64,000 nucleotides of DNA from Paracoccaceae bacterium (GTDB taxonomy: Bacteria; Pseudomonadota; Alphaproteobacteria; Rhodobacterales; Rhodobacteraceae), in the NCBI GenBank assembly GCA_027486345.1, contig JAIXPH010000030.1:1-64000 (forward strand), given 5' to 3'. The notes below the pieces were generated by a model that saw only the letters and a list, made by a program, of their open reading frames with translations, did no database searches and was not told the DNA's origin. Each line of letters opens with the position of its first letter. Position 1 is the first letter of the stretch. Positions 1-8,294 of the stretch are shown one piece after another. The position numbers were made by a program, and so were the translations under genes.

Positions 1-39
1 CGCCTTGAAGGCCGCGTCGTGGTTCCTGCGTTTCGACAT
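1..39 (-). CDS. IS3-family transposase OrfA, first 13 codons only
   Basis: The minus strand starts with ATG at position 39 and reads MSKRRNHDAAFKA before leaving the window. This is the usual N-terminus of IS3-family OrfA, the DNA-binding helix-turn-helix subunit whose frameshift fusion with OrfB gives the active transposase. A purine-rich stretch lies just upstream of the ATG. Only 13 residues are visible, so the family call rests on this N-terminus plus the terminal sequence described for the element. Confidence 0.65.
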   Translation of the reverse strand, partial: MSKRRNHDAAFKA

Positions 40-119
40 GTCTGTTCTCCTCGTTCTTGGAGACCAGCAGACTTTAGATCGTAGCTTCCGTCACTGTCCG
101 ATTTTCGGGGGGTAGCTCA
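1..119 (-). mobile_element. Left end of an IS3-family insertion sequence (partial)
   Basis: On the minus strand the sequence from position 119 begins TGAGCTACCCCCCGAAAAT and continues with a GGACA motif, the layout of an IS3-family terminal inverted repeat. About 80 bases later comes the orfA start at 39. Immediately beyond position 119 the plus strand resumes as IS66 transposase coding sequence, so 119/120 is the likely insertion junction. The rest of the element and its target duplication lie outside the window. Confidence 0.6.
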
Positions 120-1306
120 GCGAGATGCTGGACCTGATCGCGGCGCAGATGAAGGTTATCCAGATCACCCGTCCCAAGAAATCCTGCCGCCGCTGCGAAC
201 GCATGGTGCAGGTGCCTGCACCCAGCCGACCGATCCCGGGCAGCATGGCCGGTGCGGGCCTGCTGGCGCATATTCTTGTCTCCAAATTCGACGACCACCT
301 TCCCTTGTATCGCCAGCACGAGATATTCGCCCGGATGGGTGCCGACATCCCGGACAGCACCTTGGTCGACTGGTGCGGTCGCGCCATGAGGGTTCTGGCT
401 CCGCTGATCGAGAGGATCGAGGCGGATGTCATGGCCAGTGACCTGCTGCATGCCGACGACACGCCGATCCGGGTTCTCGATCGGTCCGGGCGGGACAAGG
501 GACTGGGCAAAGGCGTGAAGAAGGGGCGGATCTGGGCCTATATTCGCGACCAGCGCCCCTGGGCAGGCGCGTCGCCACCCGGCGCGGTCTATGCCTTCGC
601 GCCGGATTGGAAGGAAGAACACGTCCATCGCCATCTGGCCCAGACCCGCGGCATCCTGCAGGCCGATGGCTACAAGGGCTATGCCAAGCTTTACGGTCCT
701 GACCCCGACGGGCCGCCTCGCCTGCGCGAGGCGGCCTGCTGGGCCCATCTGCGCCGTGACTTCCACGATGAATGGGACAAGACCAAATCCGCGATCGCCC
801 GCGAGGCGCTCGACCGTATCGGTGCGCTCTATGACATCGAGCGCGAGATCACCGGCCGTGCCGCCGACATCCGCCTTCCCGCACGTCAGACGCACAGCGC
901 CCCGAAAGTCGCGGCCTTCTTCGCATGGGCCGAGAGCCAACTCACCCTGATCCCAGGCAAGGGCGATCTGGCCAAGGCCTTCCGCTATGGCCTCAGCCGA
1001 CGTGCCGCGTTCAGCCTGTTTCTCGAGGATGGCCGTGTGGCCATCGACAACAACCCCGCCGAGCGCGCCTTACGCCCGATTGGCGTCGGACGGAAGAACT
1101 GGCTCTTTGCCGGGGCCGACACCGGTGCCGAAACGCTGGCCCGTGCGATGACCATCATTGAAACATCCAAACTGAATGGTCTCGATCCGCAGGCCTATCT
1201 CGCCGACATCCTGGCCCGCATCAACGATCACAAGATCAATCGGCTTGGCGACCTGCTGCCATGGAATTGGTCGCCGCCGCCCACCTCTGTGCCCGAGGCC
1301 GCCTGA
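120..1306 (+). pseudogene. tnpC: IS66-family transposase TnpC, 5'-truncated by an IS3 insertion
   Basis: An open frame of about 395 codons covers the zinc-finger tail and catalytic core of IS66 TnpC, normally about 500-550 residues long. The acidic catalytic residues are present in the contexts LLHADDTP, QADGYKGY and NNPAERALRP. In frame, a stop (TAG, 113-115) lies just upstream of the first recognisable residues SEMLDLIAAQMKV, and the sequence on its far side belongs to the IS3 end. The normal N-terminal part is therefore missing here. An ATG at 125 could start a shortened protein, but without the N-terminal domain it is probably inactive. Confidence 0.85.
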
Positions 1307-1602
1307 TGGCAACCGTCACCCATGTCTGCACCCTCGACTACGTCGCCAAGATGCTGGGCGAAGATCCCGAGCTTCTCGAAGCAATCGTCTACAATGACGA
1401 CAACCTGAGCTATGGCGCGATCATCAGCGTCTATACCGGCCCGGAAGACACCATCACCGCCCTGACCGATGACGGCATCGATGAGCTAAAAGACATGCTC
1501 AGGGACGCGCGCATCACCACCGAAACCTGGCACGCCTTCCTCGACGACTTCGTCGATGACGCAGAACTCGTCGCCCGCATCAAGACCCAGTCCCCGCGGT
1601 AG
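1306..1602 (+). CDS. Small IS66-associated hypothetical protein
   Basis: A 98-residue acidic protein starts MATVTHVCTLDYVAKML. Its ATG overlaps the tnpC stop (TGATG, 1304-1308), so it is translationally coupled to the transposase. It ends 15 bases before the IS66 right terminus and thus belongs to the element. Proteins of this kind often follow tnpC in alphaproteobacterial IS66 elements; their function is not known. No membrane segment or catalytic motif is visible. An upstream in-frame ATG at 1261 would lie inside tnpC and is less likely. Confidence 0.7.
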   Translation: MATVTHVCTLDYVAKMLGEDPELLEAIVYNDDNLSYGAIISVYTGPEDTITALTDDGIDELKDMLRDARITTETWHAFLDDFVDDAELVARIKTQSPR

Positions 1603-1882
1603 AAACCGGCCGGTTACTGCCAAAAGCAGCAAAGTGCGGCTCGTTCTTCCGGAATAGCATACCTAAGAGCGCGAGGTACCTTCAGCGGTTTTGGGGGGGT
1701 ACCCCCCGGGTGGGGGTAGGATCAGGCCGGATTTTTTGCCCCCCGGCTAAGGCGGCGGAGGATTTGCCCCGTCCAACCAGCATCTGTGACGGAGCAAGCG
1801 CGCCTAGCAGTTTAGCCATAGGGGAGCGCATTAGGGAACTTCCCTAAGAAAAACGAAAAAATTTAATAAAATCAATTGAAAA

Positions 1883-1972
1883 TGGCGGACAGTGAGGGAT
1901 TCGAACCCTCGAGACGGTTCCCCGCCTACACACTTTCCAGGCGTGCGCCTTCGACCACTCGGCCAACTGTCC
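1883..1972 (-). tRNA. tRNA-Ser(GGA)
   Basis: The minus strand folds as a class II tRNA: acceptor stem GGACAGT paired with ACTGTCC, an anticodon stem CACGC/GTGTG around the loop CTGGAAA (anticodon GGA), a long variable arm, and a T-arm containing GGTTCGAATCC. The discriminator is G and CCA is encoded (1883-1885 on the plus strand as TGG). Its total length of 90 with CCA fits tRNA-Ser. It lies about 265 bases from the IS66 right end. Confidence 0.97.
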
Positions 1973-2176
1973 GTGCGGCAACTCCCTAGCCGCTGGCGGC
2001 AAGGGGCGCAAGGGGGCAAAGGGGGAAAACTGTCGGGTTCTTTGGCGGAGCGGGCAGGACATAAGGCGGGGTGCGGGGTCAAGGCCGGCATCTGGCCCAC
2101 GATCCCGCGCAGGTGCGGCGCCGGGCCGACCGAGAGACCGGCCCCGCTGCCGTGCGGTGGCGGGCGGAGGGCTGCG

Positions 2177-2899
2177 TCAGTCCACCAGCGTGATCGATAC
2201 CCGCCTGTTCTGGCGGCCCTTTTTCTCGATCTTGCCGATCTCGACCCGGCCGATTTCGGCGGTGCGGGCGACATGGGTGCCGCCGCAGGGTTGCAGGTCC
2301 ACCTGGCTCGCCTCGGTTCCGATGCGCACGAGCCGGACCCGGCCCTGCCCCATCGGCGGCATCACCGACATGGTCTTGACAAGGCCGGGATTGGCCAGAA
2401 GCTCTTCATCCGTGATCCATTGATCCGTGACCCCCAGATCCAGACCGATCAATTCGTTCAGCCGCGCCTCAAGGGCCACGATATCGCCCGGCGGGTCGGG
2501 CATGTCGAAGTCCAACCGCCCCCGCTCTGCCCCGATCTGGCCCCCGGTCACCGGCAGAGGGATCACCACCGACAGAAGATGCAGCGCCGTGTGTACGCGC
2601 ATGTGGCGGTGGCGGCGGTCCCAATCCAGCCGTTGCCGCAGGGCGGTGCCCACGGGCGGCAGCGCCACGACCTCGGCCGGGACCAGCGCGATCAATCCGC
2701 CCTCGGCCTTGACGGCGGTGGCGATGGACACCCGCCCTCCGGCCCAAGCCACCTGCCCGCAGTCGCCCGGCTGGCCGCCGCCTGTGGCGTATAACACCGT
2801 GCGATCGACAAGGATGCCCCCTTCGGGCGTGTAGCCGATCACGAGGGAGTCGCAGTCGCGCAAGTAAGCATCCGCGCGGAACAATAGCTCTGTGGTCAC
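2177..2899 (-). CDS. alaX: Alanyl-tRNA editing protein AlaX-type (trans-editing domain)
   Basis: A 240-residue free-standing relative of the AlaRS editing domain. It hydrolyses mischarged Ser- or Gly-tRNA-Ala in the cytoplasm. The zinc-binding residues are present: H103 and H107 in RVHTALHLL, and C205 and H209 in PCGGTH. The N-terminal GGGQPGD loop (40-46) is also typical. The start is GTG at 2899; no in-frame ATG fits the N-terminal alignment. It lies 27 bases downstream of the mechanosensitive channel gene on the same strand and is probably the last gene of the cysK operon. The length fits the medium AlaX-M type. Confidence 0.88.
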   Translation of the reverse strand: MTTELLFRADAYLRDCDSLVIGYTPEGGILVDRTVLYATGGGQPGDCGQVAWAGGRVSIATAVKAEGGLIALVPAEVVALPPVGTALRQRLDWDRRHRHMRVHTALHLLSVVIPLPVTGGQIGAERGRLDFDMPDPPGDIVALEARLNELIGLDLGVTDQWITDEELLANPGLVKTMSVMPPMGQGRVRLVRIGTEASQVDLQPCGGTHVARTAEIGRVEIGKIEKKGRQNRRVSITLVD

Positions 2900-2926
2900 G
2901 TCAGGTCTCTTTCATGGGCCGGGACG

Positions 2927-5419
2927 TCACAGGGACGACGTGCCACCGGCATTGGGCAGGGCGTCGGTGGATTCGGGCTTGGCCTTACGCGACGCTTTGG
3001 GCGGGGCCACAGGCTCGGGCGGGGGGGGCGGCAAGAGGCCGGGGCGCATCTCGACCCCTTCGGCGGCAAAGCGCTGCACGATCTGGTGGTTCACTTCAGA
3101 CCGGACGCTGACCGAGAAATTCACGTCGCGCAGGATCATCCGCATCTCGAACTGGATGCCGTCCAGGGTGAAGCCCATCAGCGCGATCACGGGTGGCGGG
3201 TTCAGCACGACCAGCGTCTGCGCCTCGGCGATCTCGCGCAGGATGCGCTCCACCTTGCGGGTGTCGGAGTTGTGCACGACCAGCACCGGCACCACCAACC
3301 GCCCGGTCAGGTTGAAGCGCGTCCAGTTGGTCACGCGCCCCGTCACAAGATCCGCGTTCGGCACGATCACGTCCGAGCGGTCAAAGGTCTGGATGCGGGT
3401 GGAGCGGACGGAGATCGCCTTGACGATGCCCTGCACGGTCCCGACCTCGATCCAGTCGCCCTCGCTGACGGGGCGTTCGACCAGCAGGATGATGCCCGAG
3501 ATGAAGTTCGACACGATGTTCTGCAGGCCGAAACCGATGCCGACCGACAGGGCACCGGCGACGATGGCCAGACCCGACAGATCGATGCCAGCGGAGTTGA
3601 TGGCGATCAGCGCGGCAAGGAAGATGCCGACATAGCCCACCCCCGACACAACCGCCGTCTGGCCGCCGGGATCAAGCGTGGTGCGCGGCAGGACCGACCC
3701 TTTCAGCGCGCCCTGCACCGCCCGCGTCACGGCATAGCCGATGGCGAAGATCACGACGAAGACCATGAAGTCGGTGGGCGAAACCCGCGTCTCGCCCAGT
3801 TGGAAGCCTTCGAGGAAGCGTTGCCACAACTCGGTCAGGTCATCGGCCCGCGCGCCCCAGATCATGGCAAAAATCGGCAGGGACAGCAGCACCATGGCAA
3901 AGCCGATCAGCACCGGCACCAGCCCGTCCTGATCGGCCGCATCCGACCCGGTCACCAATCCGTAAAGGTCCGCCACCAGCCGTTGCAACACGATCAAAAG
4001 CGCGATCAGCCCGATGGAGAGCGCCGCCGAATAGACCAGCGCCGAGGCGGCCGAGACATAGCCCACCGCGCCCAGCCCAGTTCCAAGCACGCCCAGCACC
4101 ATCACCCCGCGCCCGACCCAGCCGACGAAGCGGCCTGGCGTCGCGGCATCCTCTGCCGCGCTGGCGGGTTGGGCGTGGCGGTACAGCAACTGGCCCAAGC
4201 GCATCAGCAGCACGGCGGCGGTCACGAGGAACGGGAAGCTCAGGACAGAAATCGCGGCCTCGTTGCGCGGGATGCTGGCTTGCAGCAGGCTTCGCACTTC
4301 CTCGGCGGCGACGACGGTGCCCAAGGCGACGGCGAGGAACCGCCCCTCGCCCCGACGCTCCTCGGGCAGGGTGAACTGGCCGGCGCTGGCCTCATCGCCG
4401 CCAAAGACCAACCCGCCCAGCCAAAGGGCCGCGAAGATTGTCAGACCGGCGGCGGGAAGGGACTCGACCAGAGAAGTCATCGACGGGCCAAGCAATCCCG
4501 AAAGGAGCGGGGCCGCAGCCAGCAGCACAAGACCAAAGGCCGGGACCAGCACGCGCAGAAGCGAGCGCAAAAAGGCCACGACGCGCCGTCCCCGTGTGGT
4601 GGCCGGGCGCAGGAAGCGGGCGATGCCCTGATCCAGAAGCCGTTGACCGCGCCACATCAGCACGGTCCCCACCACGGTCAGCACGATGATGGCGGGCAGG
4701 TTGTCCAGAAACGACTTGCGCCCCGCCCCTTTCCAACGCGCCGCCGTCTCGGTCCAGACGGAGAGGGCAAGGTCGCGCATCGACAGCGCGGCCTCGGGCC
4801 AATTCGCCGGGTTCATGGGCGAGGGGTAAAGCTCCAGCAGCTGATCCGTCTGCCGTTCACGCAGGGTGCGGTCGATCTCACCGATCAGGCCGTCGGCGCG
4901 GTTATAGGCCTCTTCCGCCGCGATGCGCGGGGCTTGCAGGCGCACCAGCGTTTCGGTCAGGGTCTGGCGGCGCTGCGCGATTTCGGGCGCTTCCGTCTCG
5001 CCCTCGGCCGGGGCCGGGCCCAAAGCGTCGATCTGCTTGCGCAGGGTGGCGATGCGCGCGGAATTGGCGTTCTGCTGGCTCAGGAAGGCCGCCCGCCAAT
5101 CGACCAGTTGCGCGCGCAGGAAATCCAGCGTCGCCTGCCCGGTGTCCGGGCTGGCCAGCGTGCGTTCCGACCGCTCCGCGATTCCTTCCCATGCCTTGTA
5201 GTCAGGGGCCTTGGCGCGGTCATCGGTCGGCTTGACGGTAAACGTGCCGCCCTTGCCGATGGTCTGGCTCTTGGTGGCAGGTTTGGTCGCAGGGGGCGTC
5301 TCGGCCGCAGGCGGCGTGGTCGCCGTCTGCGCCAGAACGGGCTGCCCCCAGCCAAGGATCAGCGCCAGCGCCGCCGCCAGCCGCCACATCCCAAACCGAG
5401 GCTTCCGCCCCGCCGTCAT
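2927..5419 (-). CDS. MscS-family mechanosensitive ion channel with N-terminal DUF3772-like domain
   Basis: An 830-residue inner-membrane channel. A signal peptide (MTAGRKPRFGMWRLAAAL, cleavage near VLAQ) leads a periplasmic, Ala/Thr/Pro-rich and then helical region of the DUF3772 type, followed by about ten membrane segments. The last segments and the C-terminal part form the MscS pore and beta domain (SVGIGFGLQNIVSNFISGIILL; ERPVSEGDWIEVG). The protein ends in a proline-rich tail. The family releases solutes on hypo-osmotic shock. The start at 5419 overlaps the cysK stop (ATGA), so the two are co-translated; an upstream in-frame start would lie inside cysK. Confidence 0.88.
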   Translation of the reverse strand: MTAGRKPRFGMWRLAAALALILGWGQPVLAQTATTPPAAETPPATKPATKSQTIGKGGTFTVKPTDDRAKAPDYKAWEGIAERSERTLASPDTGQATLDFLRAQLVDWRAAFLSQQNANSARIATLRKQIDALGPAPAEGETEAPEIAQRRQTLTETLVRLQAPRIAAEEAYNRADGLIGEIDRTLRERQTDQLLELYPSPMNPANWPEAALSMRDLALSVWTETAARWKGAGRKSFLDNLPAIIVLTVVGTVLMWRGQRLLDQGIARFLRPATTRGRRVVAFLRSLLRVLVPAFGLVLLAAAPLLSGLLGPSMTSLVESLPAAGLTIFAALWLGGLVFGGDEASAGQFTLPEERRGEGRFLAVALGTVVAAEEVRSLLQASIPRNEAAISVLSFPFLVTAAVLLMRLGQLLYRHAQPASAAEDAATPGRFVGWVGRGVMVLGVLGTGLGAVGYVSAASALVYSAALSIGLIALLIVLQRLVADLYGLVTGSDAADQDGLVPVLIGFAMVLLSLPIFAMIWGARADDLTELWQRFLEGFQLGETRVSPTDFMVFVVIFAIGYAVTRAVQGALKGSVLPRTTLDPGGQTAVVSGVGYVGIFLAALIAINSAGIDLSGLAIVAGALSVGIGFGLQNIVSNFISGIILLVERPVSEGDWIEVGTVQGIVKAISVRSTRIQTFDRSDVIVPNADLVTGRVTNWTRFNLTGRLVVPVLVVHNSDTRKVERILREIAEAQTLVVLNPPPVIALMGFTLDGIQFEMRMILRDVNFSVSVRSEVNHQIVQRFAAEGVEMRPGLLPPPPPEPVAPPKASRKAKPESTDALPNAGGTSSL

Positions 5420-6450
5420 GCGTCCTCGAACACCGTGGGGATGGCGCGCGGCGCGCGGTCCAGCCACTCCGGCACGGGCAGACCCTTTTCCTTCAGGAAG
5501 GTCGGGTTGTAGAGCTTGGACTGGTAGCGGTTGCCATAGTCACACAGGATGGTGACGATAGTGTGCCCCGGACCCATGTCCTTTGCCATCCGGATCGCGC
5601 CCGCGATGTTGATGCCCGACGATCCGCCCAGACAGATGCCCTCATCCTCCAGCATCTCAAAGACCAGGGGCAGCGCCTCGGCGTCGGGGATGCGATAGCT
5701 GTAATCGGGGGTGAAGCCTTCGAGGTTGGCGGTGATCCGCCCCTGCCCGATGCCTTCGGTGATCGAATTGCCCGGCGCGTCAAAGGTGCCGTCGGTGTAG
5801 AAGGAATGCAGCGCCGCACCTTCCGGATCGGCCAGACCGATCTTCACGCCCTTGGGCTGCAAGGCCATGCCAACGCCCGCCAAGGTGCCGCCCGATCCGA
5901 CCGCGCAGATGAAGCCATCCACCTTGCCGCCGGTCTGGTCCCAGATTTCCGGCCCGGTGGTTTCGATATGGGCCAGACGGTTGGCCACATTGTCAAACTG
6001 GTTGGCCCAGATCGCGCCATTGGGTTCCGTGCGCGCCAGCGCCTCGGCCAGTCGGCCGGAATAGCGGACGTAGTTGTTGGGGTTCTTGTAGGGGGCTGCG
6101 GGCACCTGCACCAGTTCCGCCCCCGCCAGACGCAGCATGTCCTTCTTTTCCTGGCTTTGGGTTTCGGGAATCACGATCACCGTCTTGAACCCCATCGAGG
6201 ACCCCACCAGCGCGAGGCCGATGCCCGTGTTGCCCGCCGTGCCTTCGACAATGGTGCCGCCCGGCTTCAGATGCCCCTTCGCCACCGCGTCCTTGATGAT
6301 GTAAAGCGCCGCGCGATCCTTGACCGACTGGCCGGGATTGAGGAATTCGCATTTGCCGAGGATGGTGCAGCCCGTCATCTCGCTGGCACGTTTCAGCTTG
6401 ATCAGCGGGGTGTTCCCGATCGCTTCGGCCAGATCGCCATAAATCCGCAT
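5416..6450 (-). CDS. cysK: Cysteine synthase A (O-acetylserine sulfhydrylase)
   Basis: A 344-residue PLP enzyme that makes cysteine from O-acetylserine and sulfide. The PLP lysine is K44 in NPGQSVKDRA; the phosphate loop is EGTAGNTGIG, the substrate-binding ETQSQEKKDML follows, and GSGGTLAG and GGSSGIN are conserved. ATG at 6450 is preceded by AAGGAA, which decides this start over longer open frame upstream. The first gene of a minus-strand operon with the MscS channel (4-base overlap) and alaX. The length is slightly above E. coli CysK, typical of the alphaproteobacterial form with a C-terminal extension. CBS-type activity cannot be excluded by eye. Confidence 0.92.
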   Translation of the reverse strand: MRIYGDLAEAIGNTPLIKLKRASEMTGCTILGKCEFLNPGQSVKDRAALYIIKDAVAKGHLKPGGTIVEGTAGNTGIGLALVGSSMGFKTVIVIPETQSQEKKDMLRLAGAELVQVPAAPYKNPNNYVRYSGRLAEALARTEPNGAIWANQFDNVANRLAHIETTGPEIWDQTGGKVDGFICAVGSGGTLAGVGMALQPKGVKIGLADPEGAALHSFYTDGTFDAPGNSITEGIGQGRITANLEGFTPDYSYRIPDAEALPLVFEMLEDEGICLGGSSGINIAGAIRMAKDMGPGHTIVTILCDYGNRYQSKLYNPTFLKEKGLPVPEWLDRAPRAIPTVFEDA

Positions 6451-6684
6451 CGCGCGTTCCTTCTTCACTTTGCTCAAGGTGTAGGCGCGGGCGCTGGAAA
6501 TCTCAAGCCATGCGACGGCATCGGGCAGTTTCAGTCTCTCGGTCCGGGCCAAACAGTTTCATTTATTTCCAGAAGGCCCCGGAGCGCAGCACCTTCTATC
6601 CTGCTGGACCATCGGCCCGCGCGGTCCCGGCCTTCATCGGCGGGCGCACGCATCGACGGCCAGACCTAACCGGACCGCAAGCCA

Positions 6685-6723
6685 GAGGGGGGCGGCGGAG
6701 ACGGCGCGAAGATAACCCCCCTC
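6685..6723 (+). promoter_or_regulatory. Structured leader of the xanthine permease gene; candidate xanthine (NMT1-type) riboswitch
   Basis: Arms GAGGGGGG (6685-6692) and CCCCCCTC (6716-6723) form a perfect 8-bp stem around a 23-base asymmetric, purine-rich interior (CGGCGGAGACGGCGCGAAG then ATAA). The 3' arm ends two bases before the ribosome-binding stretch GGGAAAGGG (6725-6733) and 16 bases before the ATG, so the fold could gate translation. The downstream gene is a xanthine/urate-type permease. NMT1 xanthine riboswitches are compact internal-loop hairpins found in front of such genes in proteobacteria. The match to that family is by context and shape only. Confidence 0.35.
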
Positions 6724-6739
6724 AGGGAAAGGGAACACA

Positions 6740-8227
6740 ATGACCACATCGGTCCATCCGGTGGATGAGCGTTTGCCATCGACCAGACTTTTCACACTCG
6801 GGCTTCAACATGTGCTGGTGATGTATGCCGGGGCCGTCGCGGTGCCGCTGATCGTCGGGCGGGCGCTGAAACTGGAACCGGCCGACGTGGCCTTCCTGAT
6901 TTCGGCGGACCTCTTCGTCTGCGGGATCGTCACGCTGATCCAGTCGCTGGGCGCGACGCAATGGTTCGGCATCCGCCTGCCCGTGATGATGGGCGTGACC
7001 TTCGCCGCCGTGGGACCGATGGTCGCCATGGCAAATGCCAATGGCGGGGCCGAAGGCGCGCGCGCCATCTTTGGTGCGATCATCGCGGCGGGGGTGATTT
7101 CCATGATCATCGCCCCGGTGGTCAGCCGCCTGCTGCGCTTTTTCCCCCCGGTGGTGACGGGGACGATCATCCTCGTGATCGGGGTCAGCCTGATGCGGAT
7201 CGGCATCAACTGGATCTTCGGCAATCCCGTCGGCCCGACCGCGCCGCAGATCGTGGACCCAGCCCATGCCGACTGGTTGAAGGCGGTGACCGATGGTCTG
7301 ACGGCGGGCAGCGTCACCGGCCTGCCGGCCGTGCCCGAAGGGCTGGCGCTGGCCGCCAAGATGAACAACCCCGCTTATGCGCCGCTGTCGTCGGTCCTCG
7401 TCTCGGCCATCGTGCTGGTGTCGATCCTTGTCATCGCGCGCTTTGCCAAAGGCTTTGTCGCCAACATCGCCGTCCTGCTGGGCATCATCATCGGCGCGGT
7501 CATCGCCATCGCCATGGGAACGATGACCTTCGGCAAAGTGGCCGACGCGGCATGGTTCGGGGTGATCACACCGTTCCATTTCGGACTGCCGACCTTTGAT
7601 CTGGTGATGATCGTCACCATGACGCTGGTGATGATCGTGGTGATGATCGAATCCACCGGGATGTTCCTCGCCCTTGGGGACATGACCGGCAAGAAGGTGG
7701 ATCAGCCGATGCTCTCGGCGGGTCTGCGCACGGATGGTCTGGGCACGCTGATCGGCGGCATCTTCAACACCTTCCCCTATACCTCCTTCTCGCAGAACGT
7801 CGGGCTTGTCGGTGTCACCGGCGTGCGCTCGCGCTTTGTCTGTGTGGCGGGCGGGATCATCCTGATCGTGCTGGGCCTTGTGCCGAAGATGGGCGCGCTG
7901 GTGGAATCGGTGCCGACGATGGTGCTGGGCGGCGCGGGTCTGGTGATGTTCGGCATGGTCGCGGCCACCGGCATCCGCATCCTTGCGGGCGTAGACTTCG
8001 CGAAGAACCGCAACAACCTGTTCGTCGTCGCAGTCAGCCTCGGCTTTGGCATGATCCCGTTGATCGCGCCGAACTTCAAGCAGTGGATGCCCCATGACAT
8101 CCACCCGCTGATCGAAAGCGGCATCCTGCTCGCCTCCTTGTCGGCGGTTCTGCTAAACGCCTTCTTCAACGGCACCAAGCTGAACGAGGCCGAAATCAAG
8201 GCTGCCGCCGCCACCGCCGATCACTGA
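6740..8227 (+). CDS. NCS2 nucleobase:cation symporter, xanthine/uric acid type
   Basis: A 495-residue inner-membrane permease with about 14 hydrophobic segments. The conserved NCS2 signature near residue 350 reads SQNVGLVGVTGVRSRFV, whose QNxG and TGVxSR pattern is that of the xanthine/urate branch (YgfU/UacT/PbuX) rather than the uracil branch. An acidic residue in MIESTGMFLA is also conserved. The start follows a strong GGGAAAGGG ribosome site. The gene is monocistronic, with a structured leader upstream and a hairpin terminator downstream. Likely role: purine base uptake for nitrogen. Exact substrate not provable here. Confidence 0.88.
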   Translation: MTTSVHPVDERLPSTRLFTLGLQHVLVMYAGAVAVPLIVGRALKLEPADVAFLISADLFVCGIVTLIQSLGATQWFGIRLPVMMGVTFAAVGPMVAMANANGGAEGARAIFGAIIAAGVISMIIAPVVSRLLRFFPPVVTGTIILVIGVSLMRIGINWIFGNPVGPTAPQIVDPAHADWLKAVTDGLTAGSVTGLPAVPEGLALAAKMNNPAYAPLSSVLVSAIVLVSILVIARFAKGFVANIAVLLGIIIGAVIAIAMGTMTFGKVADAAWFGVITPFHFGLPTFDLVMIVTMTLVMIVVMIESTGMFLALGDMTGKKVDQPMLSAGLRTDGLGTLIGGIFNTFPYTSFSQNVGLVGVTGVRSRFVCVAGGIILIVLGLVPKMGALVESVPTMVLGGAGLVMFGMVAATGIRILAGVDFAKNRNNLFVVAVSLGFGMIPLIAPNFKQWMPHDIHPLIESGILLASLSAVLLNAFFNGTKLNEAEIKAAAATADH

Positions 8228-8243
8228 GCGGCGCGGAAACGAA

Positions 8244-8276
8244 AAAGGGCGGCGGTCCGCGCGACCGCCGCCCTTT
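8244..8276. terminator. Bidirectional hairpin terminator between permease and aminotransferase genes
   Basis: Perfect 14-base arms AAAGGGCGGCGGTC (8244-8257) and GACCGCCGCCCTTT (8263-8276) around a 5-base loop. A-rich sequence before and T-rich after let it work for the plus-strand permease and the converging minus-strand aminotransferase. Confidence 0.85.
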
Positions 8277-8294
8277 GTCATTGCCCTGCCGGGA

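Larger units (their letters stand above)
120..1617 (+). mobile_element. IS66-family element, 5' part interrupted by the IS3 insertion
   Basis: This stretch carries the 3' part of tnpC, a small accessory gene and the right terminal repeat. The right end at 1602-1617 reads GAAACCGGCCGGTTAC; its reverse complement starts GTAACCGG, matching the GTAA-type ends of IS66 elements. IS66 elements usually make 8-bp target duplications; TGCCAAAA (1618-1625) would be the right copy, but the left copy is outside the window. The tnpA and tnpB genes would lie beyond the IS3 element to the left. Confidence 0.75.

Noticed and set aside
3086-5512. Long open frame on the plus strand opposite the MscS channel gene (and similar ones at 15259-16863, 25258-26526, 40398-43802)
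   Set aside because: These are antisense frames of GC-rich genes: His/Arg/Gln-rich translation, no domain, no ribosome site. The opposite strand holds clear families.
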